Origin: Artocarpus heterophyllus
Taxonomy: Eukaryota > Streptophyta > Magnoliopsida > Rosales > Moraceae
Assembly: GCA_025403435.1 (NCBI GenBank)
Contig: CM046339.1
Location: 4,604,212-4,668,211 of the forward strand
Direction of reading: 5' to 3'
Length of the DNA: 64,000 nucleotides
Position numbers and translations under genes: made by a program. The first letter of the stretch is position 1; every line of letters starts with the position of its first letter. A model generated the notes under the pieces. It ran no database searches. It was not told the origin of the DNA and saw only the letters and a program-made list of their open reading frames with translations. Positions 12,156 to 24,770 of this stretch are shown here, one piece after another.

Positions 12156-14109
12156 TGATGCCCTGCCTTTTTGGGCTGTCACTTAACTTTCTTAAACATC
12201 ATTTTTTAGCATTTGCTTTTACTAGCTTAGTAAGAAAATACTAGGTAAACTTTTTTTAAACATAATTTAAAACATACTTGAATCTGTTGCAACATCCATT
12301 GCAAGGTAAACTGAAACATAACTTTAAACTTAACTTTATAATTGTAACATTTCGTAAATATGTCTTTTAAAATATTTTTTATAAAATATTACTTAAAAAA
12401 AATACATTTCCTTAAAGATTAACTTTCTTAAAAAATTTGAAAACACTATTTCAAATAGTGGAAAACTTTTCTTTTACTAGTGGAAGACAATTTGTAGTGG
12501 TATCCATACCTAAATCTTTGCATCTATCAACTGCAATGCCATGCTCTTCAACCAGTCTCACTGGTCTCCCATAGGAGTACCTATAGTATGAAGGGACTTG
12601 TAATGAGTTATTGCATAGTAAGTTCAAGCATAATCTCACAATACATTTACAATATTCATTATAAATCTTTTGTCTTAAAAACCTTTCTCATAAAACGTCT
12701 TTCATAAAAGATTCTCATAAAACATGTCTCAACGTTTTCACAAAACATTCTTTCTGAAACCTTGAATGCAAGCAATAACAAAATGTGTAATTCCATTAAT
12801 GCTCTTTCATGAACATTTTATCATCATTCTTAATTTTCTTGAACTATGGACCCAAATGTACATACCAAATGTGATTGACCATCGAATACCGAGGCCGTAA
12901 CATAACTTTAGCATGACACTTCCCTTGGGTCAGGAGGTTGGTACGATGTTTTCTTATCTTAACATAAGAGTTTTGATTACCAATCTTGTAATCTATAACA
13001 TTTAACATAACAATTACAAACATCTTGCAAATCATAACTTGAACTTTAAAACATTATGCATTACACATACAAGCATACTTTAATTGCAAATACACTACAA
13101 ACCTTTACTTTATCTTTAAAGCTTTATGCGTAACATATACAAACATAGTTCAAAAGCCTATTTCATAACAATTTTAACACCTTTGCAAACATATATAAAG
13201 CATTTGAAAATCATTTTCTTCATCCTAAAGGTGAGGTTTGAAACTTACTTAGACTTAGCTCTAGCATTCCCATTTCATTCATTTTCTTTTGATTAGTCGA
13301 CTATTGTATCTTGTTTAAATGACACCTGACTTATTAGCTGACTTTTCTTATTATCAATCTATTCGAATGATAATAAAACTTAATCATTAAATGTAAATTC
13401 CTTTTTTATTTGACGTTATATCCTATCGGCTTACTTTTCCTTTACTTTGCATCCCATTGGCTTACCTCTCCTTTACTTGACTTTGTAAACCATCGGTTTA
13501 CCTTTCTTTCACTTGGATTTGTAAACCATCGGTTTTATTTTCCGTTACTTTGTATCCCATTAGTTTATCATTTTTTCTACTTAACTTTGTAACCCACCGA
13601 GTTACCTTTCCCGTTACTTAACTTTGTAAAGTTATATTCTCTACATTGTTATGAGCTTACGCAACATTCCTCACTCATCCATGTCCTCGTCACAATATAA
13701 TTCTTATACTATTTTACTTTAAACAATCTAATTTTTATACTGTTTAACTTTAAACAGTCTAATTACTATACTGTATTACTTTTACAGTATAATTTTCATA
13801 CTACATAACTTTATCAGTGTGATTCCTTGCACTATATTATTCCAATACTTTATCTTTTTTTTTCATATTTTTGCCTTAGCATTTGTTGCAACATATTTTG
13901 CGATAATTAAGCTTGCTAGCTTATTTTCTTGTCATTCATTTCTTTTTTAAGATTATGGCATAAGTTTTAACCTTAAAAATCCCTTTTTTTAACTTTTGTG
14001 GAATTTATCATAAAAATCAAATTAAAATAATAATGCTTGTGACAATATTTTGCTTATCATAATCCTTTAATTATTGCATTTTTAATGCATTAGAAATGTT
14101 CAGGTGTCA
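12156..14109 (-). repeat. 5' LTR of gypsy element K
   Basis: On the plus strand it begins TGATGCCCTGCC and ends CAGGTGTCA. 13640-14109 aligns with 360-891. The boundary at 12156 is chosen from the PBS position and a TG dinucleotide; 12159 is also possible. It contains an imperfect 35-bp repeat at 13405-13625 and many CTTTAAAACAT / ACTTTAAACAGTC blocks. It holds no gene; the 60-codon plus-strand open frame at 13410 is only the repeat read through. Confidence 0.72.
13405..13625. repeat. Imperfect ~35-bp minisatellite in the K LTR
   Basis: About six diverged units of the form CCTTTACTTTGTAACCCATCGGTTTA; the ATCGGTTTA-like cores fall at about 13421, 13451, 13489, 13523, 13556 and 13592. Spacing varies between about 31 and 38 bases. 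I do not see this array in the partial left LTR. Confidence 0.7.
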
Positions 14110-14857
14110 TAGAAGCTATGCGTGGCCACGCATTTGAAGTCTCATGGCCGCGAGCAGAGCTTTACAAAAATTGAGCATGAGGTGAAATCTAGTATGGCTG
14201 CGCAAGAAAAGCGTGTGGCCGCATGTTCAACGTGCTAGAGTTTGTGTTTTGTGATTTTTTAGGGTTTGCTACCGATTATTTTGTAAACCTATAAATTGAT
14301 AGGTTGAGTTCTTCTATTTGTAGAGCGTAAAAACTCTAAAAAAAATTGAATGAGAAAGAGGCTAGAAAAATTGTAGAGAGCGTGTGCAACTTCTCTTGTA
14401 AACTTCTTTACCATTATAGTGAATTATTTAACAGCGGCTGAAAGTTGACATAGCTCTAACATCGAGGGTGAACCACTATAAATTTCATAGATTCTTATTT
14501 ATTTTTCATTCGCATATTTTTTTGTTCTCAGTAGAATTAGGGCTTCTAATGTCCAACACCATTTTCATGCACAAAGTATATAGATGGTAAAAGTCATATA
14601 TATAGCTAGTGAATTTTAGAGAATTAATCAATATTTGATTAATATGCACTCAATTTTTTTGTCATTTTTGTTTTTTGTTTTTTTTAAAAAAAATTGTTTC
14701 TTCTTAATAATTGTTAATACTTTACAAAAGATTTTATTGTCAAAAGACCCATAAAATGATTCTCCTTAAGATCTTGTTAAATGAAACAAGAAAGATAAGC
14801 CTAGCACATACAATGCTAGTGTTCATCATTACACAACTTACTAATAGAGGCTGCACA
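14110..14857. other. Unassigned stretch between K and H; possible copia LTR fragment
   Basis: 14118-14133 is a perfect 16-bp palindrome (ATGCGTGGCCACGCAT). 14280-14530 has a TATAAATTGATAGG box followed by TCTCTTGTAAAC and GGGTGAACCACTATAAATTTC, a pattern common in the R-U5 part of plant copia LTRs (an aligned 'GAACCACGTAAAT' block). It may be a fragment of a copia family different from A-G. A poly-T/poly-A tract lies at about 14655-14695. No supported gene. Confidence 0.35.
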
Positions 14858-15120
14858 ATGTTGATAGGGGATTGTATTGTTATCCCATCATGCCCTTTGG
14901 ATAAAAAAATATAGGGGTAACATACCAGCAATTGGTAAATAAAATGTTTGCCAAATAGATTGGGATGATAATGGAGATGTACATGGATGATATGTTGGTC
15001 AAATCTATGAAGCTGAGCATACATATTTCACACTTGAACGAGATGTTCAACATCTTAAAAGAATACAAGATAAAGCTCAACCCCTTGAAGTGCATATTTG
15101 GGGTGACATCAGGGAAGTTC
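14858..15120 (+). pseudogene. Tat-type gypsy RT fragment (element H), left of copia B
   Basis: The frame reads GLYCYPIMPFG, then GVTYQQLVNKMF, then the catalytic YMDD in MYMDDMLVKS (about 14976-15005), then LNPLKCIFGVTSGKF at the insertion point. These are RT palm motifs of non-chromovirus gypsy elements. Stops follow PFG and FAK, so it is inactive. The last five bases, AGTTC, are the left target-site duplication of B. Nothing recognisable of the RT fingers lies upstream. Confidence 0.88.
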
Positions 15121-17148
15121 TGTTAGACATGTATGCCTTAAGGAGTAAAAATGTAATATATTTTTGGAGACATTTTTATCAATAAAGAATTTATTTATTA
15201 TTAATATACCAAATTTTGTCCTCTTTACGTTTATATTTGTTGAATGTATGTTAAGCAAATAATAGTCTGATACTATCGGACTAAACCTTTAAGAATTGGG
15301 CATATGATAGATAGATTATGCAGAAGACACGATTCTTAAGGTGACAGTCTAAATCATAAGATCCGCAATAGAAGGAATAAAGTTGGGCGCTTTATTCATG
15401 TAAAGATTGTTATGTTGTCTATATCCCTATTGGGAGATGGTTTGTCTTGACCATCGGAGGTGGACTCCATGAATATAAACATTGGTACATTGTCATAGGT
15501 GACGATGTGTTGGATCTGGACATAAAGTGAATTGATTTGGATTAATAATTTTGTCTTAGCAGATCGATTCACTTTAGACAATCATTTATGTTGTATCTTA
15601 ATCCTGAGATGAATAGTGGGCCATTTGTTTTGACTTGTGTCTTTTGATGTACCAAAGGGTGACTCCCACATTTTAATAGTGGTATACATGCCGGTACGTT
15701 AGAGGCATGACTCTAGATAGCGTAGACGTATTATTCATAGATATGGAATCCATAGCTCTTCTTTAGGAGTAGTGATATCCTCTTATATGCGTTATCTTGT
15801 AATTAAAAAACTGGAGCACTCATCCATTTGGATACAGAGGTGTAACCGAATGGTATATTGTTTTTGGATGGTATGTTTTCCAATGGTGAGATAATGGAAC
15901 GTAAGATAAAAATAATTAGGAAGGTAAGAAAGAACTTGTTCTTAAGTCGGTTATGGATAATCCTATGGGGATACGATAAACTATGATATGTCATTGAGGC
16001 TTAGCTATACGGGCTTCATAATTCTATATAGTTTGAGAGTGCAACTCCAAGCTTTTAGTGGAGTAGCATTAGAGTTGATAAGTATGAAATATATATCTAG
16101 GATATTGGGTTTCATAATTATCGAGAGCTTTAACTATATAAGTCCATTTGGTCCCCTTTGCTAGCTCACAACATCCTATTACGATACGGCGTGCTTTTCC
16201 AATAATTGGTGACTTATGTCAGATTTATTAGATTAGTTGAAATTCGAAAGAAACAAATAATTCATGTCTATTTATCGGTTGAATTAATTTTGTGACAATT
16301 AATTCAAGATAAACTTGTTGAATTATTGGGATCGGATCATTCTTGTCTGTTTATCAGTTGATTTAATTTTAAATAAATTAAATCAAGATAAACTTGTAGA
16401 ATTATTAGGAATTCATTTATTTTCCTAGAGATAATATAGATAAAGTTGTTTTAATTAGATAACTTCTCTATTGGGTTATTTGAATTAAAACTGAGACTTT
16501 ATCCTTTAGAATCTCAAGTGGAAAATAAAAGATTCGCTGAGATTTTTTGTCAGTAATTCGGCATGTCGATCCTCAAGTTTGGCCTACCGATGGGGCAAGT
16601 TCAGCCTGCCTATTAGACAGATCGGCCTGCCTATACGCGATAAATGATCACGCATCTTCACACAGATTTCATCAAAGATTGATCTGAATTTGATTCTGAT
16701 TCAAATTTTGAGGCATTATTTTATAAGGACTGACTCCTAGACCCAACTTCTATATAAATGGAGTGAGTCTCATTATTATTTAGATCAATTGAGAGATTAA
16801 GAGTGATACTCTACTAGTGAGAATCTGAAACTCCCAGAGAGCTCTTGTTCACAAATCACAAACTCTAGCTTTGGGTTCTCTCAATTGGTTGGAAGGAGAG
16901 TCACCTGGTAGAAGAGTTGTACGTGTGAGCCCATACTTACTCTGATCATGGAGAGAGAATAGCAAAGAAGGCCAATTGGTTGAGGTCTTTCTGGAATGCT
17001 ACTCCTCTTCACCGATTGTAGGAGCTTTTCGGCACACAGAGGTTAGTAAGATCTTGTTAATTTACGCATATAGCATGTCAAATTTGTGTTTTGAAAAATA
17101 CTCTAATATAAAATTTTTAAAATTCTACTGTGTACTATTTTACCAACA
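15121..17148 (+). repeat. 5' LTR of copia B
   Basis: TGTTAGACATG to TTTTACCAACA, 2028 bp. Two copies of the ~80-bp subrepeat lie at about 16257-16420. The U3 motif cluster is at 16555-16645 (GGCATGTCGATCC, GGCCTACCGATG, TCGGCCTGCC). A good TATA box, TATATAAA, is at 16751-16758. On the minus strand, 15396-15581 is a 61-codon open frame that recurs in other LTRs (see findings). Confidence 0.94.
16751..16758 (+). promoter_or_regulatory. LTR TATA box (copia B 5' LTR)
   Basis: TATATAAA, about 400 bases from the LTR end, followed by ATGGAGTGAGTCTCATTATT. The equivalent box is TATATAAA at 24373-24380 (B 3' LTR) and 56093-56100 (G), and TATAAAAA at 29213-29220 (C) and 39702-39709 (D). Transcription would start roughly 30 bases downstream, which makes the GGCAGGCC-type cluster upstream part of U3. 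Confidence 0.7.
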
Positions 17149-17150
17149 AT

Positions 17151-17162
17151 TGGTATTAGAGC
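17151..17162 (+). other. Primer-binding site of copia B
   Basis: TGGTATTAGAGC, initiator tRNA-Met complement with one C-to-T change, two bases after the LTR. Confidence 0.85.
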
Positions 17163-17654
17163 TATGGTTTTTACGTAAATTTACGAGTTTGTGATCATGC
17201 TATATGTATGAATTATGTGATTTTCATCTCTCATATGCTTGAATTTATTTTTATAGAGAGTTGGCACTCTACGTTTCTATATAATATTATGCTATCATGG
17301 ATTATATGGTTAATGTTTATTAATTAATTATGGTTGATTAAATTATTATTTAATTATTAATTAATTAATTAATTTATGCTGGTTATGGTTCCTTAGAGGC
17401 TATAATATGTATCTAGGTTTTTTATGTAATTAGATAGAGGACTATCATCTCTGTCTAAGAATTATTATTTAATTTTAAATTTGTAAGAATTTTACAATTA
17501 AATAATTATTCGGAGAAGACGGATCTAGAAGCGGATCTAGAAGATGGATGATGGAATCCCCAGGTATTTCTTGAGTCTCTAATTTTATGTTTTTGAATTG
17601 TTGAAAGTAAAATTGATGAATTGCATTAAAAATTTGTATTTTTTGGAAAAGGTG

Positions 17655-17850
17655 ATCTCTGCTCGTTTGGCAAGTTGATAGTCATAGATGGGCAGGCCAG
17701 ACTTGAGGTTCTGTAGGCCGTCAGCGGGGCAAAAATCAGGTAGTTTTGATGGTAGGCCGAACAACTCATTTGGCAGGCCAATCTGTGAAGATCGGTAGGC
17801 CGGTGGGTCATGACCGGCAGGCCGATCACCCAAATCGGCTTGCCGATAGA
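17655..17850 (+). repeat. Leader palindrome array of copia B
   Basis: Around eight spaced copies of the TCGGCAGGCCGA-type motif in the untranslated leader: GGGCAGGCCAGA, CTGTAGGCCGTC, TGGTAGGCCGAA, TTGGCAGGCCAAT, TCGGTAGGCCGG, CCGGCAGGCCGATC and, inverted, TCGGCTTGCCGAT. Open frames on the minus strand through this block (17585-17833) are by-products of the repeat, not genes. Confidence 0.7.
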
Positions 17851-18489
17851 GAGCTAGAAATTTTTCTAGAAAAAGTATAGTTTTTCATGTAGTTTTAATT
17901 TTATTTTTGTGACAAATTTGAGAAATATTAAATTTGGATATCACTGGAAATATGGATGTTTGATCTATGAGGGATTGAAGTCTTGAAGATGGGCATTACA
18001 TGAAGAAGGATGCAGCTTGGAGATTCAAGGATGAAGAAGCGATAAAAGTTTCGATTATTCTCTTGTAATCTTAATTTTCTATTCTCTAGGGTAGAACTAT
18101 AATATTACGGTTATTTATTATTTTGCTTGTAGCTTTGCTTGATTGCTTTGCTTGTTTGCATTATAATATGATTTGCCATGTATATTAATAACATGTCATA
18201 TAGAATAGGGAGTGCCGCTCATATTAAAATTGTTCATGCATGTTCTTAAAATAAAACCTTGATTTCAAAAGATTGAGTGGGAGAAGGTTTTGAAAGAGAG
18301 GACCTAAGGCCTCCATCGTTGGTCCATAGGAAGAACATGGTGGTCCCAACCCCTAGGTAGGGATTTCTATCTTGTACCAGGTTGCATCTTTGAGAGTATA
18401 AGGCATTTTAGCATGATTTATGGTTGCACACCCCTTGGCGGTGATTATAAATCATGGATAAAATATTAAAACAATGGTTATACACTCAT

Positions 18490-18600
18490 GTTAATTTTAT
18501 TATTAATCTCCTCTAGGAGCTCTGTTAATAAAATTAATGGCCAAAGAAATGATTATTAATATATGCTAGATCATACGGGACCTGAATGGCATATATTAAT
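18490..18600 (+). other. Twin hairpins upstream of gag, copia B
   Basis: Hairpin 1 pairs TTAATTTTATTATTAAT (18491-18507) with GTTAATAAAATTAAT (18524-18538) around a CTCTAGGAG core. Hairpin 2 pairs ATTAATATATGC (about 18555) with GCATATATTAAT (about 18589). Same place and order as in A, E and G. Confidence 0.65.
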
Positions 18601-18802
18601 GAGGAGGGGATCTATGTTTCTGATTGGATTTGGCATGAATCCCTTAGGAGCTTGTTGAATTCTGAGTTGGGAATTATCGTTGTAAGGTTGTGATATTTTC
18701 AAGGTTTTGACACATAAAACATTTGTATGATTGTGTTGTCATACTAAATTATTATGATATGTTTGCTTATGTTTGGTATATGTTCTTTATTGTAAATTAA
18801 AA

Positions 18803-21800
18803 ATGACTAAAAACACTTTATCTTCGATACTTGACAAAAACCAATTAACCAGAGAGAATTATAATGATTGGAAACGGAACCTGGATATCGTCCTCTCTTT
18901 TGAGAAACTGAAATTTATGCTGACAACCCCTTGTCCTCCCGAGCCTACGGGAGATTCCACTAATGAGCAATTCCAAGCGTACGATCGTTGGAAAGATGCT
19001 AACGATCAAGCCCGCTGCTATATTATGGCTAACATGAATAATGTGTTGCAGGCTCAACATGAGGATTATGAGACCGCTAAGTAGATCTTGGGTAATATAG
19101 AAGACATATTTGGAGGCCAAGCCATAAGAAAGTGACAAGGGATGCTTTAGAAACTTCTTAACTGTAAGCAGAGACCGGGGACATCTGTAAAGTAGGACAT
19201 GATATTGGTCATGGGCTACCTCGCTGAGGCACAAACCAACGAAGCCAACATTGATGTTGAAACTCGGATGACTATGGTCTTTGAGACTCTATCAAAGGAA
19301 TATATTCTATTTAGAGCTACTTTTTATTTAAGCAATAGGCGGGATATGACCTTAACAAAATTAATGAAATAGTTACAAGAGTTCAAATTGCTGATTAGGG
19401 AGTCTCCTGCGGGTGGAGAGGCCAACTTAGTAGCGGCTTCTGGTTCCAATTCCAATTCTGGGAATGGAAAGAAACAACGGGCCAAGAATGGGAAGTCTTC
19501 TGTTCTTGCTAACAACAAGAGCAAGAAGAAGAAGAATAAGAACCCAAAGAGCTTAAGTGCTTCTTCTGTGGAAAGGTCAGGCACATAAAGAATGATTGCA
19601 AGAACTTCCTTTCCAAAGGAGGCAGGTGTGATCTTCTGTATTTAGAAACTTGTTTGGTTGAGGAATCTAGTGATATTTGGGTCATAGATTCTGGTGCAAC
19701 TAATCATGTTTGTGTTTCTCTACAGGGGTTGAAAGAAACGAGAAGTTTGCTTCATGAAGACTTCACGCTTCAGATGGGCGATGAATCCCTGGTCTTAGCG
19801 GAAGTAGTGGGAGACGTCCATCTTTATTTTGATAATTATAAGAATTTAAATTATGAGATTGTTTTTATGTTCCTAAATTTAAAAGGAATTTAATTTCTAT
19901 AGCTTGTTTATTTAAAGACTCCTATTTGATTTCTTTTAATAATAAAGTGGTGATTCATAAAAGCAAATCTTTTATCTATTTTGGATGGATGTAAAATAAT
20001 CTATAGTTTATTAAACCTAAGATGGACGTACTGCTTACTGCTTAATGCTAAGATGAATGATAATAACTCTAAAAGACTTAAAACTTCTCACTCTAATAAG
20101 ACTTGTCTTTGGCATTTGTGCCTTGGTCATATTAACCTGACCTACAAGTGGTAAGGGATGGACCATTAAGTCACTTAAAGGTGGAATCTATACCTCAATG
20201 TGAATCTTGTTTAGAGGGTAAAATGACAAAAAGACCATTCGGGTCTAAGGACAACAGGGCCAAAGAGGTTCTAGAACTTGTGCGTAGTGATGTTTGTGGG
20301 CTGATGAACATTCGAGCACGAGGAGGGTATGAGTACTTTGTCACGTTTATTGATGATTACTCAAGATATGGGTATGTGTCCTGATGCACCACAAAAGTGA
20401 AACTTTTGACAAGTTTAGGGAGTTTCAGGCTGTAGTGGAAAAACAATTAGGTAGACTCATAAAGGCACTTCGATCCGATCGAGGTGGAGAGTACCTTTCT
20501 GATGAGTTCTTGAGACACTTATTACAGAATGGGATTTTATCCCATTTGACTGCGCTGGGCACTCTGCATCAGAATGGCGTAGTGGAGAGAAGAAATAGGA
20601 CTTTATTAGACATGGTAAGGTCCATGATGAGTTATTCATCACTGCCTTTATCCTTTTGGGGATATGCACTACAAACTGCATGTTATCTTTTGAACAATGT
20701 GCCTTCAAAATCGGTCCCTAAAACTCCTCACGAGTTATGGACGGGTAGAAAGACATCCTTAAACCATATTCGCATATGGGGATGTCTAGCTCATGTCCTG
20801 TTTAAGGATGCGAATAACTTGAAAGCACATTTGAAATTTTGCGCGTTTGTAGGATATCCAAAAGGGACTAAAGGGGGGTTATTTCTATAACCCAAAGGAA
20901 AATAAAGTTGTGGTTTCAACTAATGCAACTTTCCTTGAGGAGAGTTACATGGACCACTTTAAGCCTTGAAGCAAAGTGGTGCTTGAGGAGTTAAGGAGTG
21001 GTCCAATCACTTCGGAGGTTCCAAATGAAACCATTCCGATCAGCGTGGAAAAACCAAATGAACCTGAACAACAACCTATGGGGCTTCAACGTGGTGGGAG
21101 GATTGGACGTCAACTCCAAAGGTATATGTTCAATGGGGAGGCCTTTTTGGCTTTACCGGATGAACATGATAGGGATCCTTATACTTACGCAGAGGCTATG
21201 GATGATGTTGATTCGAAACTCTAGACAGAGGCCATGAACACAAAGATGAAGTCTATGGAGACTAATCGGGTCTGGAGCTTGTGGATCTTCTCCAAGGGGT
21301 AAAACCTATAGGGTGTAAGTGGATCTACAAGCGGAAAAGGGGAATGGATGGAAAGGTCAAAACCTTTAATGCTAGACTGATAGCTAAGGGTTATACTCTA
21401 AAGGAAGGAATCAATTACGAGGAATCTTTTTCACTTGTAGCCATACTTAAGTCCATCTGAATTCTCTTGTCCATAGCTGCCACTCTCGACTACGAGATTT
21501 AGTAGATGGATGTCAAGACGGCTTTTTTGAATGGCTATGTTGATGAGTCCATTTATATGGAACAACCAAACGGGTTTAAGGTCAAGGGTCAAGAGGACAA
21601 GGTTTGTAAGCTGCTATAGTCAATTTATGGACTTGAGCAGGCTTCCCGTTCTTGGAACAAAGATTTGATCAGGTGATAAAGACTTATGGTTTCTCACAAA
21701 ATGTGGATGAGCCATGTGTTTACAAACACATTAAGGATGGGAAGGTAGTTTTCTGCTGCTCTATGAAGATGACATTCTACTAAATGGCAGCGACGTTGGG

Positions 21801-22750
21801 GCATTGTCATCGGTCAAATTATGGTTAACCAAGCAGTTTAACATAAAGGACTTGGGTGAGGCTAATTTTATTCTCAATATCTAGATCTTTCGAGATAGAA
21901 AGAATAAAATGATAGGTTTATCCTAGGCCAGCTATATAGATAAAATTCTCAGGAGGTTTGCAATGTAGGATTCCAAGAAAGGTGGGCAACCATCCAGATC
22001 TGGAATTATTCTTTCTAAGAAAGACTCTCCAAAGTTTGATGAAGAAAGAGAATACAAGACGAAGGGGCCTTTTGCTTCGGTAGTAGGTAGTCTCATGTAT
22101 GTCATGCTTTGCACATGACTGGATATTTGTTATGCGGTTGGGATTGTAAGTTGATTTCAAGTGGATCCAAGACTGAACCATCGGGTTGCGGTAAAGCATA
22201 TTTTCAAGTACTGAGAAGGACTCGAGGGTGTATGCTTGTATATTCGGGTGAGGACTTGACTCCTCTAGGATATACTGGCTCGGATTTTAAATCCTGTCTG
22301 GATTCAAGGAGATCGACTTCTGGGTTTGTGTTTACTCTGGGTGGCAGTGCCATCAATTGGAGAAGTGTGAAGCAAGATTGCACTTTGGATTCAATGATGG
22401 AGGTCGAGTATGTGGCAGCTAGTGATGATTCGAAAGAAGCAGTGTGGCTCCGCAACTTCCTTGGGGATCTTGAGGTAGTTCCTTGCATGGATAAGGTAGT
22501 ATCACTGTACTGTGATAACAATGCAGTGGTAGCTAATGCTAAGGAACCAAGATTTCACAAAAAGAGTAAGCATATTGATTGGAAGTATCAAGTGATAAAG
22601 GACTTCATTGAGGGCAGGCATATCACGGTGTGTAAAATTACGTCAGAGGACAATTTAGCTGATCCATTTACAAAGACACTTACTGGGAGAGTCTTCGAGA
22701 GGCATGTGGAAGCTATGGGGATGCAAGATTTGTCATATTTACTCACTTAG
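18803..22750 (+). pseudogene. gag-pol: Copia B gag-pol polyprotein, broken but partly open
   Basis: ATG at 18803 (MTKNTLSSILDKNQLT). The frame is open for about 93 codons, then a TAG at about 19081 in place of Gln. The zinc-knuckle region is frameshifted. Protease motif DSGA is intact (WVIDSGATNHVC, about 19678-19713). Integrase is open at 20148-20384, loses one base near 20378, and continues in the next frame at 20384-20890 (Asp in RSDRGGEY, Glu in VVERRNRT). RT is broken (EDDIL for VDDIL, about 21770). RNase H runs 22109-22750, with GYTGSDF where other copies have GYTD, MEVEYVAA, and a C-terminus SYLLT before TAG. Confidence 0.92.
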
Positions 22751-22764
22751 TACAAGTGGGAGAT

Positions 22765-24770
22765 TGTTAGACATGTATGCCCTAAGGAGTAAATATGTAA
22801 TATGTTTTTGGAGATATTTTTATCAATAAAGAATTTATTTATTACTAATATACCAAATCTTGTCCTCTTTACGTTCATATCTGTTGAATGCATGTTAAGC
22901 AAACAATAGTCTAAGAATGTCGGTCTAAATCTTTAAGAATTGCGCATATGATCGACAGATTATGCGAAAGGCACGATTCTTAAGGTGACGGTCTAAATCA
23001 TAAGATTCGAAATCGATGGGATAAAGTTGGGTGCTTTATTCATGTAAAGATTGTTATGTTGTCTATATCCCTATTGGGAGATTGTTTCTCTTGACCATCG
23101 GAGGTGGACTCTGTGAATAGAGACATTGGCACATTGTCATAGGTGATGATATGTTGGATCGGGACATAAAGTGAATTGATTTGGATTAATAATTTCGTCT
23201 TGGCAAATCGTTTCACTTTTGACAATCATTTGTATTGTATCTTAATCCTGAGATGAATAGTTGGCTTGATGTCTTGACTTGTGTCTTTTGATGTACTAAA
23301 GGGTGACACCCATATTTTAATAGTGGTATACATACCGGTACATTGGAGGCATGAGTCTGGATAGTGTAGTGCTGCTATTCATAGATGTAGAATCCATGGC
23401 TCCTCTTTAGGAGTTCCTGTAATTGAAAAACTGGAGCGCTCAACCATTTGGATACATAGGTGTAACCGAATGGCATATTGTCTTTGGATGGTAAGTTTTC
23501 GGACAGTGAGATAATGGAGCGTAAGATAAAAATAATCGAGAAGGTAAGACAAAACTTGTCCTTAAGCCAGTTATGGATAATCCTATGGGAATACGATACA
23601 CTATGATATGTCATAGAGACTTAGCTATACGGGCTTCATAATTCTATATAGTTCGAGAGTGTAGCTCTAAGCTTTTAGTGGAGTAGCGTTGGAGTTGATA
23701 ATTATGAAATATATATATGAGATATTGGGTTTCATAATTATCAGGAGCTTGAACTATACAGGTCCATTTGGTCCCCTTTGCTAGCTCACAACATCCTGTT
23801 ACGATACGGCGTTCTTTTCCAATAATTGGTGACTTGTGTTAGATTTATTAGATTCGTTGAAATTCAAAAGAATCAAATAATTCATGTCTATTTATCGATT
23901 GAATTAATTTTAACACAAAATTAATTCAAGATAAACTTGTTGAATTATTGGGATCGTATAATTCTTTTTTGTTTATCAGTTGATTTAATTTTGAATAAAT
24001 TAAATCAAGATAAACTTTTAGAATTATTAGGAATTCATTTATTTTCCAAGAGATTATTTGGATAAAGTTGTTTTAATTAGATAACTTCTCTATTGAGTTA
24101 TTTGAATTAAAACTGAGACTTTATCCTATAGAATCTTGGGTGAAAAATAAAAGATTCGCTGAGATTTTTGTCAGTAGTTCGGCATGCAGATCCTTAAGTT
24201 TGGCCTCCCGATGGGCCAAGTTTGGCCTGCCTATCAAACAGATCGGCCTGCCTGTACGCGATAAAAAGATCACGCATTTTCACACAAATTTTATTAGATA
24301 TTAATCCAAATTTGATTCTGATTTGAATTTTAAGGCATTATTTGATAAGGACTGACTCCTAGACCCAACCTCTATATAAATGGAGTCAGTCTCATTATTA
24401 TTTAGATGAATTGAGAGATTAAAAGTGATAATCTACTATTGAGAATCTGAAACTCCCTGAGAGCTCTTGTTCACAAATCACGAACTCTAGCTTTGGGTTC
24501 TCTTAATTGGTTGGAAGGATAGTAACCTGGTGGAAGAGCTGTGCGTGTAAGCCCACACTCACTCCGATCATGGACAGAGAATAGCAAAGAAGGCCAGTTG
24601 GTTGAGGTCCTTTTGGAACATTACTTCTCTACACTGATTGCAAGAGCTTTTCAGCACACAGAGGTTAGTAAGATCCGATTAATTTATGCATATAGCATGT
24701 CAAATTTGTGTTTTGAAAAATACTCTGATATAAAATTTTTAAAATTCCACTGTGTACTATTTTTCCAACA
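22765..24770 (+). repeat. 3' LTR of copia B
   Basis: TGTTAGACATG follows PPT AAGTGGGAGAT; ends TTTTTCCAACA; 2006 bp. Two subrepeats at about 23875-24030, U3 motif cluster at about 24175-24260, TATATAAA at 24373-24380. It resembles the 5' LTR closely along its length but with scattered substitutions. Confidence 0.94.

Larger units (their letters stand above)
1..14109 (-). mobile_element. Element K: decayed Ty3/gypsy chromovirus, internally deleted, split by copia A
   Basis: Read on the minus strand, the order is 5' LTR (about 14109-12156), tRNA-Met-like PBS (12151-12140), leader remnant, pol tail with stop at 903, polypurine tract AAGGAGGGTAGAT, and 3' LTR (891 to beyond the window start). 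The LTR starts with TGTAACACCC/TGACACCTGA. The tail FEDENF followed by the PPT and TGTAACACC is typical of plant Tekay/Del-type chromoviruses. Copia A occupies 1788-11414. Without A only about 1.6 kb of internal sequence remains, too little for gag-pol, so most of the coding region was deleted or this was a non-autonomous derivative. Lineage placement is inferred from the termini. Confidence 0.75.
15121..24770 (+). mobile_element. Copia element B (Angela-like), full structure, with perfect TSD
   Basis: A 9650-bp element with both LTRs, PBS, gag-pol and PPT (AAGTGGGAGAT). It is flanked by identical AGTTC at 15116-15120 and 24771-24775. It lies inside the RT gene of gypsy element H, whose frame continues exactly after the duplication. 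It carries two U3 subrepeats in each LTR. Several long open stretches of pol remain, so it looks younger than A. Confidence 0.95.

Noticed and set aside
13410..13592. 60-codon plus-strand frame with repeated peptide
   Set aside because: It is the K LTR minisatellite read in frame; no start context and no homology.
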